Shown one piece after another: positions 17,651 through 26,659 of a stretch of DNA of 64,000 bases (its first letter is position 1; every line of letters starts with the position of its first letter). The notes beneath the pieces were generated by a model. That model made no database searches and was not told the origin of the DNA. It saw only the letters and a program-made list of their open reading frames with translations. Origin of the DNA: Lentimicrobiaceae bacterium (GTDB lineage: Bacteria; Bacteroidota; Bacteroidia; Bacteroidales; P3); assembly GCA_022510485.1 (NCBI GenBank), contig JAFLTI010000003.1, positions 32,405 through 96,404 of the forward strand, read 5' to 3'. The translations under genes were made by a program, and so were the position numbers.

Positions 17651-19069
17651 ATGTTATTCAATTCGGTATCGTTTATCTTTTTGTTTTTACCCATTGTCCT
17701 ATTGCTTTATCATAGCGTAGATCGCTTTCGATTTCGGGGCAAAGATTTGGTATTGAATCTGATATTGCTTGTCTTTTCGTTGGTGTTTTTCTGCTGGGGA
17801 GGATTCAAGGTGGCGATAAAGACTTTGCCGGCTTTGGTTTCCATTGTTCTGTGGAATTACCTTATGGCGTTGTTTTCCAAAAAATGGAAGCCATTTTTGA
17901 TTATTGGGGTGGTCGGAAACATAGCGTTTTTCTTTTACTATAAGATATGGAATGAACTTGCCAAGCTGATAGAAGGGCTGTTTACCTCCAATCTTACAAT
18001 AGATAAGCTTGTTATTCCGATAGGCTTGTCTTTTATCCTTTTTCATGGCATATCCTATCTGCTAGATATATGGCATAGTAAGGCAAAGCCCAACAAGAAT
18101 TTTGCAGAGTTTGCTCTCTATATGTTGTTTTTTCCAAAGTTGGCGCAAGGACCTATCGTTAAATATTACGAATTTGAACCCTATTTTCGTGGCAGAAGTG
18201 TCGGTTTTGAAGATTTTGTGTCCGGTCTGGAACGTTTTATCGTGGGGCTTGCCAAGAAAGCCTTGATTGCCGATGTGCTGGCGACTACGGTAAATCAGAT
18301 TTTCTTCTCGGTGGATGTACCGTCTATTTGGATAGGACTTGTTTTATTTACACTGCAATTATATCTCGACTTTTCCGGTTATTCGGATATGGCTATCGGT
18401 ATTGGAAAGATGTTCGGATTCAAGCTGCCGGAAAATTTTAACTTTCCCTATGCGTCTCCTTCTGTTTCCGAATTTTGGCGGCGGTGGCATATTTCATTGG
18501 GTTCTTGGTTTAAAGAATACCTCTATATACCTTTGGGCGGAAGCCGAAAAGGCAATGTGTACTTTAATCTGATTATTGTTTTTCTTGCTGTCGGGATTTG
18601 GCACGGAACATCTTTTCTATTTTTATTGTGGGGATTGACACATGGTCTTTGTGTGGCGATGGAAAGATTCCTTAACAAGAAAGGCTGGTTTGAAAAGATA
18701 CCGAAGTTGATTCGTTGGGTATATACAATATTTATCGTCAATATTATACGTTTAGTCTATAAAGTACAGGATATAGACGGTTTTTGGCTTTATCTGAAAC
18801 GTATGTTTGGCTTGGAAAAAGTTCAAGAGGAACTCAATTTTACGTGGGAGTATTTCCTTTCCAATAGAGTTATTGGACTGTCGTTAATCAGCATTATAGG
18901 AATGATTGTATTTGGCAACCTGCGTATTCAAAACCGCTTGCGGCAATGGAATAAAGAATCCATTGAATTCTCAATCGTGAAATATGTGATTTTGGCAAGC
19001 TTGTTTTTTCTTTCGGTATGTGCAGTAATGACCAGCAAGTACCAGCCTTTCCTGTATTTTCAATTTTAA
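17651..19069 (+). CDS. MBOAT family O-acyltransferase (AlgI/DltB-like)
   Basis: FFPKLAQGPIVKY, LYLDFSGYSDMAIGIGKMFGFKLPENFNFPY, EFWRRWHISLGSWFKEYLYIPLGGSR. Confidence 0.95.
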   Translation: MLFNSVSFIFLFLPIVLLLYHSVDRFRFRGKDLVLNLILLVFSLVFFCWGGFKVAIKTLPALVSIVLWNYLMALFSKKWKPFLIIGVVGNIAFFFYYKIWNELAKLIEGLFTSNLTIDKLVIPIGLSFILFHGISYLLDIWHSKAKPNKNFAEFALYMLFFPKLAQGPIVKYYEFEPYFRGRSVGFEDFVSGLERFIVGLAKKALIADVLATTVNQIFFSVDVPSIWIGLVLFTLQLYLDFSGYSDMAIGIGKMFGFKLPENFNFPYASPSVSEFWRRWHISLGSWFKEYLYIPLGGSRKGNVYFNLIIVFLAVGIWHGTSFLFLLWGLTHGLCVAMERFLNKKGWFEKIPKLIRWVYTIFIVNIIRLVYKVQDIDGFWLYLKRMFGLEKVQEELNFTWEYFLSNRVIGLSLISIIGMIVFGNLRIQNRLRQWNKESIEFSIVKYVILASLFFLSVCAVMTSKYQPFLYFQF

Positions 19070-20392
19070 GTGACGATGAAAACGGTTAAGATAATATTCT
19101 TTGTGTGTATTGCCGGATTTGTATTGGCGGCAGTGTTCAGCACGAATATAAAACCTGATGCGGTTTCGGTAATAGATAACCGCAATTTGGTTAAATGGAA
19201 AGGGGATATAGATCCGTACTTTCGGGATCGGATTGGATTTCGGGATAAGATGATTAATTGGTACACGGTTTATAACGATCGCGTATTCAATGAAATGGTA
19301 CATCCTGTTTATGAATATGGGAGGAATGGATATGTTTTTTTAAAATTCCAACAAGAAAATTACGATAAAGAGTTTATAGACTTGTTTTGTCGGTATATTC
19401 GGCTGGCGCAGGACTATTGTACACAAAGGAGTGTTGTTTTTTTGTACGTATATAATCCCTCTAAGATTTCTGTGTACGATCAATACTTGCCAAGAGGCTA
19501 CCAGTATAAAAATGACTGCTATGCCTTGATGAGGGAAAATCTATCATATTATGGGGTTCATTATGTCGACAATCTGAGTTATTTGAAAGAAATCAGCAAA
19601 TCATTGGGGGTGTTTAATCGCAAGTATGATGCGGGGCATTGGAATGATTGGGGAGCTTTTTATGCAACCAACCATATGTTGGAGGAAATAGCCAAAGATT
19701 ACCCGGAAGTTAGACAATATGAACTGGATGATTTCGAAATAGATACGGTGGTTGCCAAAAGCTTGCCGGTATCTGTTTTTATAGTGAATGAAAAGGTTCC
19801 CGATATGAAATTGTGCAATAACGATTTTACCTACGTTGGCGACCGATATAGAGGAATATACCTACATCCAAAGCATCAAGCCTTTGGGGCTTGGCAAACG
19901 GAAAACAAACAAAGGCCTGACGTGATGTTTTTTCATGGGAGTTATTACAATTCCCGTATAAAATTCTATCAAGACAGATTCCATAAGGTAGTAGGCATTC
20001 ACAATTATGAAAACTTTCTGAATTTTGATTATTACTTTAATCTTGTTAAACCGGATTATGTGATTCTTGAAACGGCGGAGTATACCTTAAATGACAAGTT
20101 TTTTGACAAACAGGTCCTAAAAACAAAGGTATTGAATCCTCCTTATGATTCGGTAGCCCAAGATTTGCATGAAAAACTTGTGGCTGCCGATTTGAAAGAT
20201 TATGAGGAAGAAGATCAAGGCAAATTGATTAAGATTTCGTTTTCTGTTCCTGAAAACATGACTTTTGGCTACCTGTTCGTGGGAAAAACAGAGTACGATT
20301 TGCAATTAAACGGCAAGACGGCAAAAGTTACCTTGCTGAAGACGGAGTACGACAAAGATTCTGTTTCAGTAGCCCTCTTTGCGGCTCGATAG
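19070..20392 (+). CDS. SGNH/DHHW-family (AlgJ/AlgX-like) protein, putative partner of the MBOAT
   Basis: N-terminal TM; DPYFRDRIGFRDKMINWY and YDAGHWNDWGAFYATNHM (AlgX/DHHW-type); adjacent to MBOAT. Confidence 0.8.
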   Translation: MTMKTVKIIFFVCIAGFVLAAVFSTNIKPDAVSVIDNRNLVKWKGDIDPYFRDRIGFRDKMINWYTVYNDRVFNEMVHPVYEYGRNGYVFLKFQQENYDKEFIDLFCRYIRLAQDYCTQRSVVFLYVYNPSKISVYDQYLPRGYQYKNDCYALMRENLSYYGVHYVDNLSYLKEISKSLGVFNRKYDAGHWNDWGAFYATNHMLEEIAKDYPEVRQYELDDFEIDTVVAKSLPVSVFIVNEKVPDMKLCNNDFTYVGDRYRGIYLHPKHQAFGAWQTENKQRPDVMFFHGSYYNSRIKFYQDRFHKVVGIHNYENFLNFDYYFNLVKPDYVILETAEYTLNDKFFDKQVLKTKVLNPPYDSVAQDLHEKLVAADLKDYEEEDQGKLIKISFSVPENMTFGYLFVGKTEYDLQLNGKTAKVTLLKTEYDKDSVSVALFAAR

Positions 20393-20490
20393 GGCGTTGA
20401 AGACAGGATAAAAGTAAACTAAGCTTCGTAGAGAGGTCAAAAAGATATACCTTTACACCTAAATATTATGCATTTTTAATCAATAGCAAT

Positions 20491-21738
20491 ATGCAGGTAG
20501 TAACTAATATCAAGGGTTTGGTGCAGGTGTTGCCCTCTTCGGTACGTAAGGTTTGCGGTAAGAATATGCAGAACCTTAAGGTAATCAAGAACGCTTTTCT
20601 GCTTTTTGACAAAGGCAAGATTGTAGATTACGGCAGTATGAAGAAGTGGGCGGAAATGGCGGCGGATTACGGGCGCATCAAAGAAATAGACGCTGCGGGT
20701 CGCTTTGTGTTCCCCGCTTTTTGCGATTCGCATACCCATATTGTGTATGCCGGCAGCCGCGAAATAGAATATAACGACAAGATTCGCGGGCTAAGCTACG
20801 AAGAAATAGCCAAGAGGGGAGGCGGCATCCTCAATTCTTCGGACCGTTTGCGCAAGGCATCCGAAAACGAACTGTTTGATTCGGCATGGGAACGCCTGCA
20901 GGAAATGTGCGCCTACGGCACGGGCGCGGCAGAAATAAAGAGCGGCTACGGCTTGGATTTGAAGAGCGAGCTGAAGATGTTGCGCGTTATTGCCCGCCTT
21001 AAGGAAAAATCGCCCCTTACCATTAAAGCCAACTTTTTGGGAGCCCACGCCGTTCCCCGCGAATACATAGGCAGACAGACGGCATACGTAGACCTAATCG
21101 TAAACGAAATGATACCGGCTATCGGCAAAGAAAAGCTGGCGGATTTTGTGGATGTTTTCTGCGATAAGGGCTTTTTTACCGTAAAAGATACCGAGCGGAT
21201 TTTAGAAGCCGGAGCCCGCTACGGCATGCGCCCCAAGATCCATGCCAACGAATTGGCTCTTTCGGGCGGCATACAGGTGGGCGTAAAATACAAGGCACTG
21301 TCGGTAGACCACTTGGAATACGTGGGCAAGCAAGAAATAAAGGCATTATCGGGCAGTGATACCATGCCCACCGTTCTGCCCGGTGCGGCTTTCTTTTTGG
21401 GGATGCCGTTGAGCCCGGTGCGCGAAATGATGGCGGCGGGTCTTCCGGTGGCTATGGCTTCTGATTTCAATCCCGGTTCTTCGCCCTCGGGCAATATGCA
21501 GTTCGTTATGTCCTTGGCTTGCGTGCGTTATAAGATGTATCCGGAAGAAGCCGTTCATGCCACTACTATCAATACCGCCTGTGCTATGGGAGTGAGCGAT
21601 ATGTTGGGCAGTATATCCAAGGGCAAGAAAGCCAATTTCTTTATCACCAAGGAAATTCCTACCTACGAGTATATGCCGTATTCGTTTGGCAACAACAAGG
21701 TGGATAAGGTATTTCTTAACGGCAAACAAGTACGCTAA
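20491..21738 (+). CDS. hutI: Imidazolonepropionase
   Basis: FCDSHTHIVYAGSREIEY, KIHANELALSGG, SDFNPGSSP. Confidence 0.95.
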   Translation: MQVVTNIKGLVQVLPSSVRKVCGKNMQNLKVIKNAFLLFDKGKIVDYGSMKKWAEMAADYGRIKEIDAAGRFVFPAFCDSHTHIVYAGSREIEYNDKIRGLSYEEIAKRGGGILNSSDRLRKASENELFDSAWERLQEMCAYGTGAAEIKSGYGLDLKSELKMLRVIARLKEKSPLTIKANFLGAHAVPREYIGRQTAYVDLIVNEMIPAIGKEKLADFVDVFCDKGFFTVKDTERILEAGARYGMRPKIHANELALSGGIQVGVKYKALSVDHLEYVGKQEIKALSGSDTMPTVLPGAAFFLGMPLSPVREMMAAGLPVAMASDFNPGSSPSGNMQFVMSLACVRYKMYPEEAVHATTINTACAMGVSDMLGSISKGKKANFFITKEIPTYEYMPYSFGNNKVDKVFLNGKQVR

Positions 21739-21740
21739 AC

Positions 21741-22664
21741 TTGAATAGAATAATCGGTTTTATCAAGAATTGGGCATTGCTGTTTGCCCTGCTTGTAGGC
21801 TGTCTCGGCTATGAGTTCTTTAGCGCGTATGCCGACAAGACCGTGTATCTGATTTTTGTGATGCTGCTCTTTACCTTTTGCCGCATCGACCCTTCGCAGA
21901 TACGTTTCCGCAAGGTGCATTTGGTGTTCCTTTCCATTCAGCTTTTCGGAGCGATGGGCTTATATTACCTTTTTGCCGCCTTGGGGTGGAACAACCTCGC
22001 CGAAAGCTGTATGATGTGCATACTTACGCCCACGGCGGCGGCTTCGGCGGTGGTTACGATGAAACTTGGCGGCGACGGGGCATCCAACACCACGTATGTA
22101 TTGCTGTCGAGTTTGCTTATATCCTTTGTGGCTCCGCTTTGGTTTCCCTTTCTGCACGAATCGGCGGGCGAGATTCCTTTTTGGATTGCCTGTTGGAGTA
22201 TCTTGAAACGGGTCTTGCCGCTTTTGGCAGGCCCTTTCCTCTTGGCGATTCTCTTAAAATATGCGGCTCCCGGCGTACACGACCGCCTTGCCCGCTGGCA
22301 CGAAGTGTCTTTTTATTTATGGGCGGCGTGCTTGGTGTTTGCCGCCGCGCAGATGATGGACGCCATTCTCCGAAGTACGGCGGGCGTGCGGATGTCGGCA
22401 TTATTGGCTGCCAGTTCGGCAATCCTGTGCGCTTCGCTCTTCTTTTTTGGCAAACGTTTGGGGCGGCACTATGGCGACAGTATCAGCGGCGGGCAGAGTT
22501 TGGGGCAGAAAAATATGGTGTTGGGAATCTGGGTGGCAAGTATGTTCCTCACGCCCGCCGACGGCACCACGCCTATGGCGATTGTAGGTATGGGAACCTA
22601 TATCATCTGGCAGAACATCATCAACAGCTGGCAGCTTTGGCGAAAGCGTAGAAGCGAGGCTTAG
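21741..22664 (+). CDS. Polytopic membrane protein, putative BASS/AbrB-type transporter
   Basis: About 9 hydrophobic segments; TPTAAASAVVTMKLGGDG resembles the BASS family. TTG start directly after hutI. Confidence 0.6.
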   Translation: MNRIIGFIKNWALLFALLVGCLGYEFFSAYADKTVYLIFVMLLFTFCRIDPSQIRFRKVHLVFLSIQLFGAMGLYYLFAALGWNNLAESCMMCILTPTAAASAVVTMKLGGDGASNTTYVLLSSLLISFVAPLWFPFLHESAGEIPFWIACWSILKRVLPLLAGPFLLAILLKYAAPGVHDRLARWHEVSFYLWAACLVFAAAQMMDAILRSTAGVRMSALLAASSAILCASLFFFGKRLGRHYGDSISGGQSLGQKNMVLGIWVASMFLTPADGTTPMAIVGMGTYIIWQNIINSWQLWRKRRSEA

Positions 22665-23692
22665 CAGGCGTGCAGCAGACGAAAGCAGAGTTCGTCTATA
22701 AAGGCATCGTGGGCGAGATTTCCGCCGTAACCTTTAGATTTAAGGTCGTAAGTCTTTACTATTTGCAGTATGGCTGCCGTTTCGCGATAAGAATAACGTG
22801 TGGCGGCGGTTTCGTATTGCCCCAAGAAATAAGGGTTCACCCCTAAAATGGCAGCCCATTCGTTGCGCGGAGTGCCCCGGCCTTTGAGCGAGTGCAACTG
22901 TATGATGCGCGCATAGAGGCGGTAAATAATAGCCATCAACGGAGGCAGGGGAAATTCTTTTGGGTTCTGCCGTATATGGTTGCAGATTTTGCGGCAGCTT
23001 ACAACATCGCGCATAGCAAGCGCCTTTTCCAATGCAAACGGATTATATTCCTTGTTGATGCCCACGTATTGTTCCACATGGTCTTCGTTAATCACGGTGC
23101 CTTGAGGCAGGTTCACGAAGAGTTTTGCCAATTCATTGGCAATCATATTGAGGTTCCCTCCCAACGAATCGCTTAATAAAGCCAAAGCCTGAGGCTGAAC
23201 CCCGTAGCCGTTTTCTTTCAGATAGCTTTCTGTCCAAGGCATATAGTCCTTGTCTTTGAGCGGGGCGGATTCAAAGCATACGCCCGCCTTTTCAAACAGC
23301 TTGAAGATAGATTTGCGCTTGTCTATTTTTTTATGTTTATGGCTGAACACCAGAACCGTGCTGTCAACAGGCTTTTGCAGATATTCTTCTACTGCATCCC
23401 AGCGGTCTATGGCTTGGGCTTCCTTTACGATAATCAGTTGAAAAGGAGCCATAACAGGATATTGCCTACAGTGGGATATAACCGCCTCCAAGCCTTCCCT
23501 TCCCTTGAGGTCCTGCCCGAAACAAACGCTGTAGTCAAACTCTTTCTGCATATCGTCTAACAGCTCGTTCTCAAAGATTTTTTCGATTTGGTCGATATAA
23601 AAATCTTCTTCTCCCCACAACAGATAAACAGGTCTGGGCTTTTCTTTTGAACGGAGTTGTTTTACGAGTTCGGCGTATTTGAGCGTAGGCAT
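22661..23692 (-). CDS. holA: DNA polymerase III subunit delta
   Basis: PVYLLWGEEDFYIDQIEKIFENELL; HolA architecture. Confidence 0.92.
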   Translation of the reverse strand: MPTLKYAELVKQLRSKEKPRPVYLLWGEEDFYIDQIEKIFENELLDDMQKEFDYSVCFGQDLKGREGLEAVISHCRQYPVMAPFQLIIVKEAQAIDRWDAVEEYLQKPVDSTVLVFSHKHKKIDKRKSIFKLFEKAGVCFESAPLKDKDYMPWTESYLKENGYGVQPQALALLSDSLGGNLNMIANELAKLFVNLPQGTVINEDHVEQYVGINKEYNPFALEKALAMRDVVSCRKICNHIRQNPKEFPLPPLMAIIYRLYARIIQLHSLKGRGTPRNEWAAILGVNPYFLGQYETAATRYSYRETAAILQIVKTYDLKSKGYGGNLAHDAFIDELCFRLLHAC

Positions 23693-23706
23693 AGGCTAAA
23701 CCGTTT

Positions 23707-24327
23707 TCAGTCTAAGGGCGGAACCTGTCCGATTCCTTGTCTGATGATTTCTATATTGTTGCCGGTGCAATCCAAAACCGTGGAATATTGAACCTGCCCG
23801 ATACCGCCGTCAATAACCAAGTCTACCTGCTTGCCGAATTTTTCGTGAATGGATTCGGGTTCGGTAAGGTATTCGGTACGGTCGTTTTCTATATCGAGCG
23901 AAGTGTTGAGCAAGGGCTCGCCCAAGGCTTCTACGATTTGGTTCACGATTTTATTGTCGGGAATACGTATTCCAATGGTTTTCTTTTTGCCTTGAAAAAG
24001 TTTGGGCACTTCGTTGTTGGCGTTCAGCACAAAGGTATAAGGACCCGGAGTAAGGCTTTTGATAAGGCGGAAAACGGAATTGGAAATGGGCAGGCAGTAG
24101 CGTGAGAGATGGCTCAGGTCGTAGCAGAGCAGGGTATAGTTAAGGTCTTCTTTGCGGCGGTATTTGATTTGAGCCAGCCGGTTTATGCTGCGGATATTGG
24201 AAAGCCCCACGCCCATGCCGTAAATGGTATCGGTAGGATAGACGATAATGCCGCCATGCCTTAGACATTGCACGATATGGTCTATCTGTTTGCTGTGTAA
24301 TTCCCGGTTATAGGCTTTGAGTATCAT
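23707..24327 (-). CDS. L-threonylcarbamoyladenylate synthase family (Sua5/YciO/YrdC)
   Basis: GGIIVYPTDTIYGMGVGL; SLTPGPYTFVL. Start MILKAYNRE at 24327. Confidence 0.93.
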   Translation of the reverse strand: MILKAYNRELHSKQIDHIVQCLRHGGIIVYPTDTIYGMGVGLSNIRSINRLAQIKYRRKEDLNYTLLCYDLSHLSRYCLPISNSVFRLIKSLTPGPYTFVLNANNEVPKLFQGKKKTIGIRIPDNKIVNQIVEALGEPLLNTSLDIENDRTEYLTEPESIHEKFGKQVDLVIDGGIGQVQYSTVLDCTGNNIEIIRQGIGQVPPLD

Positions 24328-24340
24328 TATGGTAAAAAAA

Positions 24341-24440
24341 AGGGTAAGCTCCTTACATCGCACCGCTACAACCTTCGTACCCTTGCTGCCTTCCGGCCCT
24401 GGGGGAGTGGAAAGGAGCTGGTCGTGTAAGACTTACCCGG
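24341..24440 (-). ncRNA. ffs: Bacterial signal recognition particle RNA, small type
   Basis: Reverse strand GGGTAAG...CCAGGGCCGGAAGGCAGCAAGGG...CTTACCC-TTTTTTTT; conserved SRP apical loop and terminal helix. Confidence 0.93.
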
Positions 24441-24442
24441 CA

Positions 24443-24450
24443 CAAAGGTA
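24443..24450 (-). promoter_or_regulatory. -7 element of the SRP RNA promoter
   Basis: Reverse strand TACCTTTG, a few nt upstream of the RNA. Confidence 0.55.
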
Positions 24451-24466
24451 CATTATTTTTGCCAAA

Positions 24467-26638
24467 CTACACATACCCGTGCATTCCGCCCAAGAGGAAG
24501 TTTACGCCGAAGTAGGTGATGAGCACACATAGAAAGGCGGCGATGGCAAAGGCGTGGAATAAGGCGGGGCGGTTCAGGCAAGGCAAGGATTTTTCGTGGA
24601 GGGCAAAAGAATACACCAAAAGCGTAATTAATGCCCATACTTCTTTGGGATCCCAGCCCCAATAGCGACCCCATGAAACATTAGCCCAAACGGCACCCAC
24701 AAAAATGCCAGCCGCCAAAGTGCATACGGCAGGGTAGAGCATAAGCCGGCTTACGACCGAAAGCCGCAGGGCAGCATCCTTATGCCGCAGGTTGAGCCAC
24801 AGCCCGGCAAAGCCGTTGAGCATCATAAAGGCAAAAAGAGTGTAGGAAACCATTACCAACATTACGTGGATAGACAGCAAGGGAGAAGAAAGCACCGGCA
24901 TAAGCGGAGTTATCTGCGGATTGGAAGACCCCATCATCGATACCATCATCGCCAAGCCCGATACCAGAAAGCCTAATGGCAGCAGAAAGTCGGTTCTGCG
25001 GTAGAACAGGAGCGTGGCAAGCAGGGCGAACCAAGCAATCATCTGCATAGTTTCGTAACCGTTGGAAAAAGGCAGGTGTCCGCAGACCCAAGCCCTCACC
25101 GCCAACATACAGGAAAGATATACCAAGCCTGCGCATAGCAGTGCCGAAAGCAATTGTTCCAAGCGGTGGTTCGGCTCACGATGCGCCGCCATACGCCTGC
25201 AATAGGCTATAAATGCCGCGAAACCTATTAATATAAAAATAATCGCGACCGGCAGCGGTCGGTTCGTGTTGTTGTAAAATTTTTCGGCAGCAAAGCGCGC
25301 TTTAGACGGCAAGACCTGCGTGGCCTGCCGTTCTTGCCAAACTCCTATCTTGCGGATAAGGGCAATGGCGTTTTCGTAGTCGCGCTGTTGCAAAAGTTCG
25401 TTGAGGTAATTGAGTGAAAGGCGTATGAACATAGCCGTGTCCTGCCCTATATAAGCAGGCAGCCTGTCGAGGGGAGATGCCCAACGGATAGTTTGAAGCG
25501 TGGAATCGAAATAAGGAAAGATTCGGAACAATCCTTGATTGGCAACCATATCGAGCAGGGCAAAACTTTCTTCCGAGCGCGGGCTGAGCGGGGCGGCACC
25601 CAAATCGCTGAGTCTTGCCCGCTTGCCCTCTATGCCCAAAATCTTTCGGTCTTGCTTGCTTTTGATATAGATAAGAGGCTCCTCTTTCCAAGTATCGTAA
25701 AAGAAGGTCCATCCGCATAAAAATTGCTCGGCGTCTATATTTCGGTAATGGTGTTTTTTTGTGATTTTAAGACAGAAATCCTGAGCCAGAGTGGATAGGG
25801 GACAGATACGGCCGTTGTAATAAACGTGCAGGTTCCCAAATTCGTGCGCCACTTGGGCGGGCGGTGCGGTGGGCGTGGCGGCAAAGCCATAAGACAAGGC
25901 AGGCAATAATGCCGCTATGCAGACCGTTTTGCGCAGAGCCGGGTGTCTGAGCAGTTTTCTAAAAGCGCTGTCATGGTCAAAGAAAAACGCAATCATCGAA
26001 AGGAGCAGCAACAGATAGCCGGCGTAAGTGAGCCTTATGCCCCAAGGGTCATGGCTTACCGATAAGGTGGAACCGCCCAGATCGGCATCATAAGAAGCTT
26101 GATAAAAACGATAGCCCCTGAACTTGAGGATATGGTTCATCGAAATAGTGGCGCAAAGGCTGTCGCGGGGAGATAGCACCGATACCTCGCTTACATAATC
26201 TATAGGCGTTTGGGTGCCGGGATAATGCTCCACTTGAAAAGCGTTCAACCGTACCGAAAAAGGAAAGAACTCGACGTGTCCCTCGCTGTTTTCAAAGTAG
26301 TTGACAGGCGTATCGAGGCGTAGGTGCAGATACCCTTGTTTTCCCGAAATCCATGTAACGAAAGCACCCAGTAGAATCAAGAGAAAGGATGCGTGCAGCG
26401 CCAGTGCAAAAGGCTTTCGGTAAAGTTTTTGACGGAACATAAAGATGCTTGCGCTCAGTGCGGTTGCCGCCCATAAGGCAACGAACCACCACGAATGGTA
26501 AACATATTGGCTTACTATCCGGCTGCCGTAAATTTTTTCGGCTACGGTGGCAGTAACCATAATGGCGATTAGGAGTGCCAACAGTCCGAAAGAAGTGTAT
26601 TTGAGAACTTTCATGGGGTTAAAGGTAGCAAAAAGCAT
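24467..26638 (-). CDS. Fused cytochrome c biogenesis protein (ResB/CcsB + CcsA)
   Basis: C-terminal CcsA tryptophan-rich motif VWANVSWGRYWGWDPKEVWALI; N-terminal ResB-like membrane domain. Confidence 0.93.
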   Translation of the reverse strand: MLFATFNPMKVLKYTSFGLLALLIAIMVTATVAEKIYGSRIVSQYVYHSWWFVALWAATALSASIFMFRQKLYRKPFALALHASFLLILLGAFVTWISGKQGYLHLRLDTPVNYFENSEGHVEFFPFSVRLNAFQVEHYPGTQTPIDYVSEVSVLSPRDSLCATISMNHILKFRGYRFYQASYDADLGGSTLSVSHDPWGIRLTYAGYLLLLLSMIAFFFDHDSAFRKLLRHPALRKTVCIAALLPALSYGFAATPTAPPAQVAHEFGNLHVYYNGRICPLSTLAQDFCLKITKKHHYRNIDAEQFLCGWTFFYDTWKEEPLIYIKSKQDRKILGIEGKRARLSDLGAAPLSPRSEESFALLDMVANQGLFRIFPYFDSTLQTIRWASPLDRLPAYIGQDTAMFIRLSLNYLNELLQQRDYENAIALIRKIGVWQERQATQVLPSKARFAAEKFYNNTNRPLPVAIIFILIGFAAFIAYCRRMAAHREPNHRLEQLLSALLCAGLVYLSCMLAVRAWVCGHLPFSNGYETMQMIAWFALLATLLFYRRTDFLLPLGFLVSGLAMMVSMMGSSNPQITPLMPVLSSPLLSIHVMLVMVSYTLFAFMMLNGFAGLWLNLRHKDAALRLSVVSRLMLYPAVCTLAAGIFVGAVWANVSWGRYWGWDPKEVWALITLLVYSFALHEKSLPCLNRPALFHAFAIAAFLCVLITYFGVNFLLGGMHGYV

Positions 26639-26659
26639 TGTACCGAAGCTAAAGATACG

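Noticed and set aside
21878-22651. 257-aa alternative-frame ORF inside the BASS-like gene
   Set aside because: The sequence is Arg/Gly-rich with no motif. The overlapping frame is hydrophobic, polytopic and directly follows hutI, so this is a shadow ORF.
24317-24532. 71-aa ORF over the SRP RNA
   Set aside because: It coincides with the SRP RNA on the opposite strand and has no protein features.
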